Position numbers and translations under genes: made by a program
Notes under the pieces: generated by a model
The model's database searches: none
Seen by the model: the letters and a program-made list of their open reading frames with translations, nothing else
What the model was told of the DNA's origin: nothing
Shown here: one piece after another, positions 1-8,095 of the stretch
How the letters are laid out: the number at the start of each line of letters is the position of its first letter
How positions within the stretch are numbered: the first letter of the stretch is position 1
From: Caulobacter sp. BP25
GTDB lineage: Bacteria; Pseudomonadota; Alphaproteobacteria; Caulobacterales; Caulobacteraceae
Direction: 5' to 3'
Assembly (NCBI RefSeq): GCF_002737755.1
Contig: NZ_PEGH01000009.1
Span: forward strand, 173,655 to 237,654
Length of the DNA: 64,000 nt

Positions 1-2
1 TC

Positions 3-599
3 ATTCCCAACGCCGTGACGCCGCCCACGGCGCGCGCCGAACCCTTCACGCGGTCCGAGGGGGCGATCCGCATCGTCGCCGCCGGTCGCCTGCATCCCAA
101 GAAGGGCTTCGACGTCCTGATCCGCGCGGTCGGCAAGCTGCGCGCGTGGGACCTGGATGTGGTCTGCGAGATCGCCGGCGAGGGCGATGAGCGCGGGGCG
201 CTGGAGAGCTTGATCCGCGAGCTGGACCTCGACCCTTGCGTCAAGCTGGTCGGCTGGACCGACGACGTCGCCGGCTTCCTGGCCACGGGCGACCTCTTCG
301 CCTTTCCCTCGCACCAGGAGGGCTTTCCACTGACCCTGCTGGAGGCGATGGCGGTCGGCCTGCCCGTGGTCGCCTCCGAGATCGAGGGACCGGTCGAGAT
401 GATCAAGGAGGGCGTCAACGGCCGCCTGGTCCCGGAAGACGACGCCGATCGCCTGGCCGAGGCGCTGGGTGAGCTGATCGGCGACCGCGACGGCGCGCGA
501 CGATTGGGCCAGGCGGCCCGAACCTTGGTGCTGGAACAGTACGGTCCCGACCAGCTGGCGCGGCGCTTGGAAGCGGCGCTGGACCGAATGCTTTCGTAG
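3..599 (+). CDS. Glycosyltransferase family 4 (GT-B), 3' part
   Basis: C-terminal 198 residues of a group 1 glycosyltransferase; the frame is open to the window edge, so the true start lies upstream. The fragment begins at the hinge (IPNAV), followed by the typical GxLHPKKGFDVLIRA nucleotide-binding entry and the donor-sugar E-x7-E region (SHQEGFPLTLLEAMAVGLPVVAS). The family transfers a sugar from an NDP-sugar to a glycan or lipid acceptor, usually in envelope or exopolysaccharide synthesis; the substrate cannot be read from the sequence. It is host chromosome upstream of the tRNA used for phage integration. Confidence in family is high. Confidence 0.9.
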   Translation: MPNAVTPPTARAEPFTRSEGAIRIVAAGRLHPKKGFDVLIRAVGKLRAWDLDVVCEIAGEGDERGALESLIRELDLDPCVKLVGWTDDVAGFLATGDLFAFPSHQEGFPLTLLEAMAVGLPVVASEIEGPVEMIKEGVNGRLVPEDDADRLAEALGELIGDRDGARRLGQAARTLVLEQYGPDQLARRLEAALDRMLS

Positions 600-716
600 A
601 GCGCGGGACGTAGGCGCTGGGCGAAAGTGTGTGCGGTTTCGCCGCCCGAAGCGCGCAGACTCTAAGACTTGATGCGAAGCGCGCTTGGGCGTATGACCCC
701 CGTCCGTCCTGGCGAT

Positions 717-793
717 GGCTGGGTAGCTCAGATGGTTAGAGCGGTGGATTCATAACCCACAGGTCGGCGGTTCGATCCCGCCCCCAGCCACCA
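717..793 (+). tRNA. tRNA-Met (CAU anticodon), integration target
   Basis: Cloverleaf is readable: acceptor GGCTGGG/CCCAGCC, D-arm GCTC/GAGC, anticodon loop TTCATAA with CAT, T-arm GGCGG-TTCGATC-CCGCC and an encoded CCA. The closing pair of the anticodon stem is A-C. CAU could be elongator Met or the Ile tRNA modified to lysidine; general similarity favours elongator Met. The prophage begins just after it, and the recombinase gene ends inside it on the other strand. Confidence 0.93.
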
Positions 794-2372
794 ATCGGAA
801 CCCACTTTCGTTCCGATTTTCTTCCCAGGACGGTCTCATGAAATCCGCGAGGCGGCCGACGAGCGTGATCTCGATCGGCGCGCCGCGCGCCTGGTCGAGC
901 GGCTTGATCTCGATGCGGTCGATCAGGCCGCGAACCAGTTCAATGACCCTTCGGTCGTCGGCGGTCGGCCGCCCGTCCTTCAGCTCGGCCAGGCGCTCCT
1001 GCAGGGCGCGGACCTGCTCTGCGTAGAACTCGGCCGCGCGGGGATGGAGCGTAGTCGGCGCCTTGTCGTCGGCGGCGCTCAGCTGCGCCTCGAGCTCGGC
1101 CTTCTCGGCCTCGGCCGACACCAGGCGCGCGCGCATCGCCGGCGTTTCCGTGCCCTCGCAGATGGCGTCGACCAGGCGCGCGATCGAGCGGTTCAGTTCG
1201 GCCAGGCGCTTCTCGAGCGGCGCGCGGCGCGCGCGATCGGCGGCCGCCGCGGCTTCGTACTCGGCGTGATAGGCGCGGACGTAGGCGGCGACGGCCGCCG
1301 GCGACAGCATCTTGGCCCGCAGGCCTTCCAGGACGCGATCCTCGACCTCGGCGCGTTTGATGCTGCGGCGGTTGTGGCACGACCCGACGCCCTTGCCGAC
1401 ATAGACGGAACAGACCAAGCGCCCCGGCCCCTTGATCGTGTAGTTGCCGCCGCATTCGGCGCACTTGAGCAGGCCGGAGAAGAGGCCCGGCTTATGGCGG
1501 TTGGCCAGCTGGGGCGCGCGGCTGGGCCCGGTAATTGCGAAGCGCGCCTGGACGGCGTCCCAGTCGGCCTGGTCGACGATGCGCAGGCGCGGGACGTCAA
1601 CGCGCTTCCATTCGCTCTCGGGCCGGATGCGCTGGACGCGCTTGCCCGTGGCGGGGTCCTTCTTGAGGTCGAAGCGGTTCCAGACCTTGACGCCGACATA
1701 GAGTTCGCAGCGCAGGATCCCGTTTGCCCGCTGGCGGGAGCCGATCACCGACGTCGCGCCCCAGGTCCCGCCGCTGGGGGACGGGATCTTGTCGTCGTTG
1801 AGCACGCCGGCGATCTCGACGGCGGTCAGGCCCTGGGCATAGCCCTGGAAGATCCGGCGCACGACGGCGGCCTCGTCCTCGACGATCGACATCTCCCCGC
1901 CCGGCGCCGAGCGATAGCCGTAGATCCGCGCGCCGGTGGCTAGGCCCTTCTCGGCGTTGGCGTGCATACCGCGCTTGGTCTTGGCGGACAGGTTGTCGAG
2001 ATAGAGCTGAGACATCAGCCCCTCGATCGCGACATCCATCAGCTGGACGCGATCGGTGCGCAGGGTGGCGATTCCGATCCCGAGGTAGGACAGACGCTCG
2101 AACGCGCGGGCGTTGTCGGCGAGGTTGCGGAACAGGCGGTCCTGGTGCTCGACCAGGACCAGGTCGAAGGCGCGCTGTTCGGCGGCCGCCATCAGCATGT
2201 TGACGCCCGGCCGGTTGGCCATGTGCGCGCCAGAGATGGCCGCGTCGGTAAAGGTGGCCGCGATCGTCCAGCCCCGCGCCTCCGCATGACGCGTGCAGAT
2301 GGCCAGCTGGTCGGCGATCGACGCTGGGTTCTGCTTGTCGTCGGAATAGCGGGCGTAGAGCGCGACGCGCAT
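750..2372 (-). CDS. Large serine recombinase (phage integrase)
   Basis: 540 residues. The N-terminal resolvase domain starts MRVALYARYS with the nucleophile Ser10. A recombinase domain follows, then a zinc-ribbon region (CAECGG, later CSVYVGKGVGSC) and a C-terminal coiled coil, the usual order for large serine integrases of 450-700 residues. It catalyses attP x attB recombination. The last codons (ending GGGIEPPTCGL) are read from the antisense of tRNA-Met, so the terminus is a product of the integration junction. It is the last gene of a leftward operon; its ATG lies 2 bp after the stop of the upstream 53-residue gene. Confidence 0.95.
   Translation of the reverse strand: MRVALYARYSDDKQNPASIADQLAICTRHAEARGWTIAATFTDAAISGAHMANRPGVNMLMAAAEQRAFDLVLVEHQDRLFRNLADNARAFERLSYLGIGIATLRTDRVQLMDVAIEGLMSQLYLDNLSAKTKRGMHANAEKGLATGARIYGYRSAPGGEMSIVEDEAAVVRRIFQGYAQGLTAVEIAGVLNDDKIPSPSGGTWGATSVIGSRQRANGILRCELYVGVKVWNRFDLKKDPATGKRVQRIRPESEWKRVDVPRLRIVDQADWDAVQARFAITGPSRAPQLANRHKPGLFSGLLKCAECGGNYTIKGPGRLVCSVYVGKGVGSCHNRRSIKRAEVEDRVLEGLRAKMLSPAAVAAYVRAYHAEYEAAAAADRARRAPLEKRLAELNRSIARLVDAICEGTETPAMRARLVSAEAEKAELEAQLSAADDKAPTTLHPRAAEFYAEQVRALQERLAELKDGRPTADDRRVIELVRGLIDRIEIKPLDQARGAPIEITLVGRLADFMRPSWEENRNESGFRLVAGGGIEPPTCGL
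793..820 (+). terminator. Hairpin terminator after the tRNA
   Basis: AATCGGAA and TTCCGATT form an 8-bp stem around a 10-nt loop, followed by a short T run. It directly follows the CCA end and should end the tRNA transcript. It also overlaps the recombinase C-terminal codons on the other strand, and 18 bp of it recur inverted at the far prophage end. Confidence 0.6.
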
Positions 2373-2374
2373 GG

Positions 2375-2536
2375 CTAGAGAGCTTTGGACTCGGTCCGCC
2401 CAGCCGCGCGCTGGGCGGCGGCATAGTCGCGGCGAGCGTTGGCGCGCGCAAGGGCCTGGATGATGGCCAGGATCTCGGGCTCGAGTTCCTCCCCCGGCGC
2501 GGTCGGCCGGTCATATCCTCGCGCGCGCTGGGTCAT
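2375..2536 (-). CDS. Small hypothetical protein (53 aa)
   Basis: Short reading frame between the Cys-rich gene and the recombinase. It starts at an ATG overlapping the upstream stop (2533-2536) and ends 2 bp before the recombinase ATG. This tight packing suggests translational coupling. The sequence is charged and probably helical (EELEPEILAIIQALARANARR), with no motif I recognise. Its position next to the recombinase makes a directionality factor conceivable, but nothing in the sequence proves that. Confidence 0.6.
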   Translation of the reverse strand: MTQRARGYDRPTAPGEELEPEILAIIQALARANARRDYAAAQRAAGRTESKAL

Positions 2537-2733
2537 TCGCAAAGCGGCTCGTCGACCAAATCGACAAGGCCGCGATCCATGCCGCAGTACAAGCAGTACA
2601 CGACGCCTTGGACGTCGCGGGGGACAGCGACGTCCTTGTGGCAGTCCGCGCAGATACCTCCCTTGGGGTGGTGGTCCAGCTGGGCGAGATTCCGCAGATG
2701 CCACGGCCAGCAGACGTTGGCGGCCCGGGTCAT
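2533..2733 (-). CDS. Small CxxC zinc-ribbon-like protein
   Basis: 66 residues with two CxxC-type pairs (CADC and CLYC) spaced like a zinc ribbon. The start ATG overlaps the stop of the preceding gene. It has no enzymatic motif. Such small zinc proteins are common in alphaproteobacterial prophages and their function is unknown. It is one of four Cys-rich small proteins near the two prophage ends. Confidence 0.7.
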   Translation of the reverse strand: MTRAANVCWPWHLRNLAQLDHHPKGGICADCHKDVAVPRDVQGVVYCLYCGMDRGLVDLVDEPLCE

Positions 2734-3152
2734 CGGCTTGCGACCTCCAGCTCGAGGCCGGTCCAGGGGCGCGCCCGACGGATGGCGGCGACGTAAGAAG
2801 CTGGCCACCGAACCTGCGCAAAGGCGCATCGCCGGCAGAGCGGATCGCAGTCGGCGAACATGTCGAACGACGGCTTCCACCAGATCTGGTCGCCGGCGGG
2901 AATGACGCCGTCGCCCGGGCAAGCCGAGCATGTGTCGTTGATCCCGTCGGCGACCTGGTCGTCGAGGTCGAAGTGGGCGCCGAAGAGTGTTGCGCTGCCG
3001 CGCCGCGTGGAGCGGGCCGGAGCATCGGTGTTTGATTCATCCGCAACAGCGCAGGCCGAGCAGAGGTCAAGGCCGATCCAGTGGCACGGAACGCCGCCGA
3101 CGACGCAAGCGCGGTCATCGGTGCACCCGCAGATCCTGCAGGCGCGGATCAT
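2730..3152 (-). CDS. Cys-rich hypothetical phage protein (140 aa)
   Basis: The N-terminus reads MIRACRICGCTDDRACVVGG and continues to CSAC, a zinc-knuckle pattern often seen in small alphaproteobacterial phage proteins. Further pairs (CSAC, CRRC) follow in the middle. It is linked to both neighbours by 4-bp start/stop overlaps. The likely role is a structural zinc-binding accessory; the function is unknown. Confidence 0.7.
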   Translation of the reverse strand: MIRACRICGCTDDRACVVGGVPCHWIGLDLCSACAVADESNTDAPARSTRRGSATLFGAHFDLDDQVADGINDTCSACPGDGVIPAGDQIWWKPSFDMFADCDPLCRRCAFAQVRWPASYVAAIRRARPWTGLELEVASR

Positions 3153-3523
3153 CGCCCAGCCTCCGTCCTGGCTTGATGCCTGGCCAGGGTCATCAGGCGC
3201 CCCGTTATCGAATTGTGCCGTCGGTCTAGGGCCTTCGCGATCGCGCTCACGCTCGCGCCCTGCGCCTCCATTTCCAGGAGCTTGGCGTCATCCTCAGCCG
3301 TGAAGCGCCGTACTGTGTGATCGCCCCGGCTGACCGATTGCGGGCCATCCGCGAGCGGTTTAAGGGCCCGAGGCTTGGGTGGTTCGGCCCCCAGCCGCAG
3401 ACAGTGCCAGCTCACGGTGCCTATCGAACACCCAAGCTTCCTGGCGATCACCGCATATGACCGGCCTCGTTCTCGCATCTGCACCATTTGGTCGAAATCG
3501 CTGGGGCTAAGGCGTCGGACCAT
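3149..3523 (-). CDS. HTH DNA-binding protein with two helix-turn-helix units
   Basis: 124 residues with two similar DNA-binding segments. Residues about 5-40 (LSPSDFDQMVQMRERGRSYA, then a CSIGTVSWH recognition helix) look like a resolvase/homeodomain HTH. Residues about 75-115 (FTAEDDAKLLEMEAQGASVS, then RRHNSITGR) look Myb/SANT-like. Probably a phage regulator or terminase-like DNA-binding factor. It overlaps the next gene by 4 bp. Confidence 0.75.
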   Translation of the reverse strand: MVRRLSPSDFDQMVQMRERGRSYAVIARKLGCSIGTVSWHCLRLGAEPPKPRALKPLADGPQSVSRGDHTVRRFTAEDDAKLLEMEAQGASVSAIAKALDRRHNSITGRLMTLARHQARTEAGR

Positions 3524-3526
3524 GGC

Positions 3527-4636
3527 CTAGTCCCTCCCCGGCATGCCGTTGTGCTCGACGCCGTCCAGCAGCCGGCCGGCGGCCTTCTTGCCGACCTCGA
3601 ACATGAGCATGGAGCCCTCGCCCGCCAGATCCTCGCGCGGGTCGCCTGGGCGCGGCTGGTGGCCGTCTCTGCTCAAGACCAGGTTCGCCACCTTGCAGCG
3701 GCGACGCCCTTCCGGATTGCTCTTCGGCGCCGGGTGATAGAGATCGTCCGACATACCGTCGGCCATCTGGCTGACCGGAAGCCAGTTGCCCCATTGCTTG
3801 AACAGGAACGGGACGCCGGCGTTCGCGCAGTCGTCGCGGATCCGCGTCGCCCAGTCGGGGTGCATGGGGCGCGATCCTGGCCCGCTTTCGCCGCCGACGA
3901 CGACCCAGTCGAGGCCTTCATGCCAGGGACCGTCGCCGCTGTCCCAGTAGCCGTCGCCGGCGTCGTATTCGTAGATATCGCCGGCGTTCAACGCGTCGAA
4001 CCGCCAATCCATATCGGCGTCCTCGGGCACATGGATTGGCGCCTTGAGACGGGTCAGGTTCAGCGGCCCTAGCAGTGGCTCGGCCGAGATCCAGCGTTTG
4101 GCCGCCGGCGTCGCCAGCAAGATCGGGATGCGTTCGTCAGCTCTCGGTTTGTCCTCGACACTGACGCCCAGGTGAACGTTTGGCAAAGGCCAGGGGGCGT
4201 TGTCCAAGGCTGAATGGCCGGTGCCGAGCCGGCGCGCCGGCAGCGCGTCGATATATCGCTTGGCCTCGTCGGGTCGCTTCGTCAGCACCTGGTAGGTGTG
4301 ATGGGCCGCCTGGGCCATGATGGCGAACACCTTGTCGATCCAGGACCAAGGCACCTGTTCGGCAAAGAGATCGGCGTGCGCGCAGACGAAGATGTTGCGC
4401 GGCCGCGTCCAGCGAAGTGGCGCCCGCAGCTCATCCTCGCGGAGACGCACTTCGCCGTTCCAGACCGGTCCAGCCTTGGTCTCGATCGTCAGGCCTTCGC
4501 GCGTGGGATGGTTCTTGAGGCGCGTCCCGGCGAGCCGCATGGCGTAGCAGTTGGTGCAGCCCGGGCTGATGACGCTGCATCCGATGATCGGGTTCCAGGT
4601 CGCGTCGGTCCATTCGATCGCGGTGCGGTCGCTCAT
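3527..4636 (-). CDS. Phage Gp37/Gp68 family protein (DUF5131)
   Basis: 369 residues starting at the ATG at 4636, which has a GGGGAG ribosome site; longer upstream starts lack one. The N-terminus reads IEWTDATWNPIIGC and then SPGCTNCYA, the signature of the Gp37/Gp68 family. This family carries a radical-SAM-like Cys cluster and is common in prophages; its reaction is not established. A later VVVGGESGPGSRPMH block is also typical. The start overlaps the stop of the upstream gene (4633). Confidence 0.9.
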   Translation of the reverse strand: MSDRTAIEWTDATWNPIIGCSVISPGCTNCYAMRLAGTRLKNHPTREGLTIETKAGPVWNGEVRLREDELRAPLRWTRPRNIFVCAHADLFAEQVPWSWIDKVFAIMAQAAHHTYQVLTKRPDEAKRYIDALPARRLGTGHSALDNAPWPLPNVHLGVSVEDKPRADERIPILLATPAAKRWISAEPLLGPLNLTRLKAPIHVPEDADMDWRFDALNAGDIYEYDAGDGYWDSGDGPWHEGLDWVVVGGESGPGSRPMHPDWATRIRDDCANAGVPFLFKQWGNWLPVSQMADGMSDDLYHPAPKSNPEGRRRCKVANLVLSRDGHQPRPGDPREDLAGEGSMLMFEVGKKAAGRLLDGVEHNGMPGRD

Positions 4637-5079
4637 AGTTTCTCCCCATCGAGTGAAGGGGCGGCATCGAGCATCGCGTGCCATGCCGAAACGCATGCGC
4701 TTTCGTTCGGCCCTCGCTGGCTCAAACTCGAAGCGAACCAGGCCGCGATTTCGGCTTTCGAAAGGCGGAGGCATTTCCAGTGCGCGCGCCACATGGCCTC
4801 GGAAGGATCGCGTGGAACCGCGACCCAGCCCTCCGGAAGCCCCACAACGGAAGATGCGGCGGTTACCGCCGCGCGGACCGGAAGCCCCACAACGGAAGAT
4901 GCGGCGGTTACCGCCGCGCGGAACTCATCAACGGTGAATTCAAGCGGCTCGTCGTGGCGGATCTCACGGCCGAACTTGGCTGTGATGAATGCTGTTATCG
5001 AGTCGGATGCATCCACCTTTCGGTCTTGACCCGCGACAGGCGCGCCCTGCTGAGCGGCGTTGACGGCGGCGCCTGTCAT
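4633..5079 (-). CDS. Hypothetical protein with a tandem 15-residue repeat
   Basis: 148 residues from the ATG at 5079, which overlaps the upstream stop. Residues in the middle are duplicated in frame (RAAVTAASSVVGLP twice), caused by a perfect 45-bp tandem DNA repeat at 4833-4922. After the repeat comes a segment like phage hypothetical proteins (GWVAVPRDPSEAMWRAHW, CLRLSKAEIAAW). Function is unknown. Confidence 0.7.
   Translation of the reverse strand: MTGAAVNAAQQGAPVAGQDRKVDASDSITAFITAKFGREIRHDEPLEFTVDEFRAAVTAASSVVGLPVRAAVTAASSVVGLPEGWVAVPRDPSEAMWRAHWKCLRLSKAEIAAWFASSLSQRGPNESACVSAWHAMLDAAPSLDGEKL
4833..4922. repeat. Perfect 45-bp tandem duplication
   Basis: Two head-to-tail copies, 4833-4877 and 4878-4922, each starting CCGGAAGCCCCACAACGG, are identical base for base. 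The unit is a multiple of three, so the host gene stays in frame. Perfect identity implies a recent event. Confidence 0.95.
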
Positions 5080-5663
5080 TGCGCTTCGCCCTGCTCGAGG
5101 TGGCGCAGGATCAGGTCCTCGGCCAGCGCCTGAGCACCCTCCTGGCCCCAGTCGTGGCCCTTGCATCCGACCTCGATCCCTTCCGACTTCAGGTATTCGT
5201 CGAGCTCGATCTCTGCCTGCGCCTCGGCATAGGGTCGGTCAGCGCCGCCAGCGACGGCGGCATCGATCAGCAGCTGGACGAAGCGCTTCTTGGCCCGGAT
5301 ACGGCGGGTGATCTCGGCCGCGATCAGGGCGCCGGCCCGCGTCAGGTCCTCAATCGAGCCCTTGGGCTTCCAGTGCTTCGCCGCCCAAGGCCAGTACTCG
5401 GGCGGATCCTTGGCGATCACCGCCGGCGTTTCGCCCATGTCATAACTGCCTATCGTCGACAGGTAGCCGTGGGCTGCATTCCAGAGTTGGCCCTCTTCGT
5501 ATTTGTCGTCGTCCTCGGGGCGATAGCGAAGCGGGTCCAACTGGTGATCGCGTTCACGCGCGATCAGTCGAAGTCCGGGGTCCTCGAGCGTTTGGATGAT
5601 CCAGGGCTCAGGCCTGACCAGCGGCGCGCCGACCACTGCCCCGGCCTCTGTCGTGATCTTCAT
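5076..5663 (-). CDS. Hypothetical phage protein (195 aa)
   Basis: The middle contains PPEYWPWAAKHWKPKGSIED followed by a helical segment (LTRAGALIAAEITRRIRAKK). This pattern recurs in alphaproteobacterial prophages as an uncharacterised early protein. It is soluble, with no signal or membrane segment. It is coupled to the downstream gene by a 4-bp overlap. Confidence 0.75.
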   Translation of the reverse strand: MKITTEAGAVVGAPLVRPEPWIIQTLEDPGLRLIARERDHQLDPLRYRPEDDDKYEEGQLWNAAHGYLSTIGSYDMGETPAVIAKDPPEYWPWAAKHWKPKGSIEDLTRAGALIAAEITRRIRAKKRFVQLLIDAAVAGGADRPYAEAQAEIELDEYLKSEGIEVGCKGHDWGQEGAQALAEDLILRHLEQGEAQ

Positions 5664-5732
5664 AGGGGTCTCCCGTTCGCATCCGAGCGATGCGGAGGAG
5701 CCACCGGCGGACCGATGGCTCGACCGAGGCGC

Positions 5733-5846
5733 TCAGGGTTGGCAGCTTCTGAGGGCGCAGACGGCGATCGCCACGACGATCCAGACCGCGACCGCCATGG
5801 CCGCGCGGATCGCCTGCAGTCGCCAGAGCCTCGCGCGGTCGGTCAT
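5733..5846 (-). CDS. Very small single-pass membrane protein (37 aa)
   Basis: Runs from the ATG at 5846 to a TGA at 5733. The first residues are basic (MTDRARLWRLQAIR), followed by a hydrophobic stretch (AAMAVAVWIVVAIAVCAL). The start is 4 bp beyond the stop of the next membrane protein gene, in the same operon. Existence is inferred from position and the clean membrane segment only. Confidence 0.45.
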   Translation of the reverse strand: MTDRARLWRLQAIRAAMAVAVWIVVAIAVCALRSCQP

Positions 5847-5849
5847 GGA

Positions 5850-6149
5850 TCAGACCTCCGACCGCCAGGAGGCGATCAGCACGGATCCGCAGGCGCGCAG
5901 GCAGCGGATTGCGCAGACCAGGCCGGCGACGCTCCAGGTCGCCAGCAGGAAGACGTTGATAGCGTCGGCGCCGCGCCCGGCCAGGATCGGCAACAGGGTG
6001 CTGAGGCCGAGAAGCGCGGAATAGAAGGCCAGGAAGGCGGCGAGGACCAGCTGGCCGATGAGGTGGGCCCGCTTGAAGCCAAGGCCGGCGCTCGTGGGCG
6101 CGGGCGCGGCCGGTGGGGTGGGATAGGCAGAGGTGTCGTCGTAGGCCAC
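5850..6149 (-). CDS. Small two-helix membrane protein
   Basis: 99 residues from a GTG at 6149 preceded by AAGGAG at good spacing. Two hydrophobic helices, about residues 29-57 and 62-81, are joined by a short loop; the N-terminal third is Pro/Ala rich. It may form part of a membrane complex with the 37-residue protein downstream. Holins of this phage are elsewhere, so a lysis role is unlikely. Confidence 0.65.
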   Translation of the reverse strand: MAYDDTSAYPTPPAAPAPTSAGLGFKRAHLIGQLVLAAFLAFYSALLGLSTLLPILAGRGADAINVFLLATWSVAGLVCAIRCLRACGSVLIASWRSEV

Positions 6150-6165
6150 GGGCGTCTCCTTGGGT

Positions 6166-6483
6166 TTAGGCGGGGCGGTGTGCGAGCGGCGCTCGCAGCA
6201 CGAGGTCCTGGGCGAAGGGCGGCAGGCGGCGGCGATCGCCGACCTGGCGCAGGCGATCGAGCGCGGCGGCCTGGTCGGTCGGCGACAGGTCGCGCAGCAG
6301 GCGGCTAAGCGCCTCGAGGCGGCGCGACAGGCTTGCCGCCTCCCGAGCGCAGGCGGCGAAGCGTTCGGCGCGCACGGCGTTGAGGGTGGACAGGGCCACC
6401 ACGCGGTGACCATCGGCGATCAGGCGATAGCGCGCCGCCGCCTGGGCCGCGCGCGCCGCCGGCGTGGCGTCAAGCAGCCGCAT
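6166..6483 (-). CDS. Hypothetical protein (105 aa)
   Basis: Ala/Arg/Leu-rich helical protein with no recognised motif. Its 5' end overlaps the 3' end of the ParB-like gene (6470), which fits the overlapping style of this operon. A perfect TGCGAGCGGCGCTCGCA palindrome lies inside its 3' end (6181-6197). Function is unknown. Confidence 0.55.
   Translation of the reverse strand: MRLLDATPAARAAQAAARYRLIADGHRVVALSTLNAVRAERFAACAREAASLSRRLEALSRLLRDLSPTDQAAALDRLRQVGDRRRLPPFAQDLVLRAPLAHRPA
6181..6197. repeat. 17-bp palindrome, perfect copy
   Basis: TGCGAGCGGCGCTCGCA inside the 3' end of a hypothetical gene. First of nine related copies in the prophage. Confidence 0.75.
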
Positions 6484-8095
6484 CGGCGGGCTCCTCGGCC
6501 TCGGCGTCGGTCACGGCTTGCAGCCCCATGACCGCGTTCATGGTCGTGCAGAGCAGCTGCAGGAGCTCCGCTTCGCGCGGCTGGTACTGAAAGCCGATGT
6601 TGGCCACCAACACGCGGCCCTGGGCGTCAGCGACGCCTCGACCCTTCGGCTGCAGCGGAAACTCGACGGCCTTTTCGCGGAACGCCTTGCGCAGAGTGGC
6701 GACGCTCTCGGTCGTCAGGCCTTCGCTAGCGACGCGCTCATCCAGGGCAACGACCGCTTGTAGCCGAGCCGCGTCACGCTCCCGGATCCTCTTGGCCTCG
6801 GCTCGATCCGAGGCTTTGCCCGCCTTCGCCGCGGCCATCTTGGCCTGCTGCTCTTCTGTGTAGGCAAATGGGCTATTCAGCCACGTGGAGACGTACTGAC
6901 CGCTTTGGGTCGCGGCGTTCGCCTTTTCCTCGCCCACGGCCGCCACGCGTAAGGCGTGAAGCGCGGCGATAGCGTCCGCGGCGTCGCTTTCGGGGTAGTA
7001 GATCGGCCGAAACTCCTCGGACATGAGGATCTCGTGCAGCTGATCGCTGCTGCCCATGTCTACTGAGGACCTGGGGTCGTTGAAGTTCATTGCCGTGAAC
7101 TTGAGGACGCCCTGGCTGGTCAGGGCCTTGAACACCGCGTCCTTAGGCGCGTCGTGGGCGCACTCGGTTTGGAGGCCGTAGCTGAAGTGCGTGAAGGGAG
7201 CCCTGCGGCCCTTGTGCACGACCTCCGCAATCGTCATCAGGTCGATCGGCCGAAGTTGGGACGAAACCTCGTCAATGCGCTTGCGGACTTGCCGCTTGAG
7301 CCAGTCAAACTCCTCCACGCCCTTCTCGACCTGGGCGATCGCCTTTTCCGAGGCGCGATCCATCGTCGCGATCTTCTCCTGGACGTCACGGACGCCCTTC
7401 TCGGAGCCCTCGCGCGCCCGACCGAGCTTGAAGGCGATCTGGCGCGCCGACAGGCCGGTCTCGTCGCGATAGGCCTTGAGCGCCTTGGCGTCTTCGAACG
7501 GCGACAGGTCCTCACGCTGGCTGTTCTCGACCAGGCCGATGAACAGCGCCTCGGCCTTGCTGGCCTCGCGCTCGATGAAGGGTAGGCCTTCCTGTAGCGA
7601 CGCCGGCAGTCGGCCCTCCGCCTGCAGCAGGCGGCAAGCGCGGACGCGGCGTTCGCCAGCGTGAAGCATCCGGTTCAGCTGGCCGGGCCTGGATGCGTAG
7701 AGAACAATCGGCTGAAGCAGTCCGCCGGCCTCGGCGATGCTGTCGGCCAGGCCTTCAAGCGCTTCCTGCGCCACCGACTTGCGCGGGTTGTCCGGGTTGT
7801 AGTCGATGCGGTCGAGCGGGAACTTGGCGATCGCGCCCGCGGGCACGAACCCGTTGGCGCGGTCGATGGCGTCCAGCGCCGCCGATCCCGCCTCGGAGCG
7901 CACCCAGCCTAGATCCGCGTCGCCCTTGATCAGGCCCTGGTCGACCAGCTTGGCGAGGTCGCGACGCAGGTTCGACCGATCTCGGCCGGTGCGCTTGGCG
8001 ATCTGGTCGAACGTGTTTCCGGTGCCGGTCCAAGGCCCGCCAAGGGCCCGCAGCACATCTTCGAACGTCAAGGCGGCTGGCGTCAGCGACGTCAT
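6470..8095 (-). CDS. ParB/RepB/Spo0J-family protein
   Basis: 541 residues from the ATG at 8095, which overlaps the upstream stop. Residues about 1-75 form a winged-helix-like segment. The ParB nucleotide-binding region follows (DNPRKSVAQEALEGLADSI, then HAGERRVRACRLL with the GERR motif), then ENSQREDLSPFEDAKALKAY and an HTH (SARQIAFKLGR). ParB proteins bind centromere-like sites and CTP. No parA partner is in the window, so partition, regulation or a nuclease-like role are all open. Confidence 0.85.
   Translation of the reverse strand: MTSLTPAALTFEDVLRALGGPWTGTGNTFDQIAKRTGRDRSNLRRDLAKLVDQGLIKGDADLGWVRSEAGSAALDAIDRANGFVPAGAIAKFPLDRIDYNPDNPRKSVAQEALEGLADSIAEAGGLLQPIVLYASRPGQLNRMLHAGERRVRACRLLQAEGRLPASLQEGLPFIEREASKAEALFIGLVENSQREDLSPFEDAKALKAYRDETGLSARQIAFKLGRAREGSEKGVRDVQEKIATMDRASEKAIAQVEKGVEEFDWLKRQVRKRIDEVSSQLRPIDLMTIAEVVHKGRRAPFTHFSYGLQTECAHDAPKDAVFKALTSQGVLKFTAMNFNDPRSSVDMGSSDQLHEILMSEEFRPIYYPESDAADAIAALHALRVAAVGEEKANAATQSGQYVSTWLNSPFAYTEEQQAKMAAAKAGKASDRAEAKRIRERDAARLQAVVALDERVASEGLTTESVATLRKAFREKAVEFPLQPKGRGVADAQGRVLVANIGFQYQPREAELLQLLCTTMNAVMGLQAVTDAEAEEPADAAA

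Noticed and set aside
1044..1943. Long rightward frame opposite the recombinase
   Set aside because: Low-complexity Arg/Ala/Gly product with no motif; it is a GC-rich antisense shadow of a clear serine recombinase.
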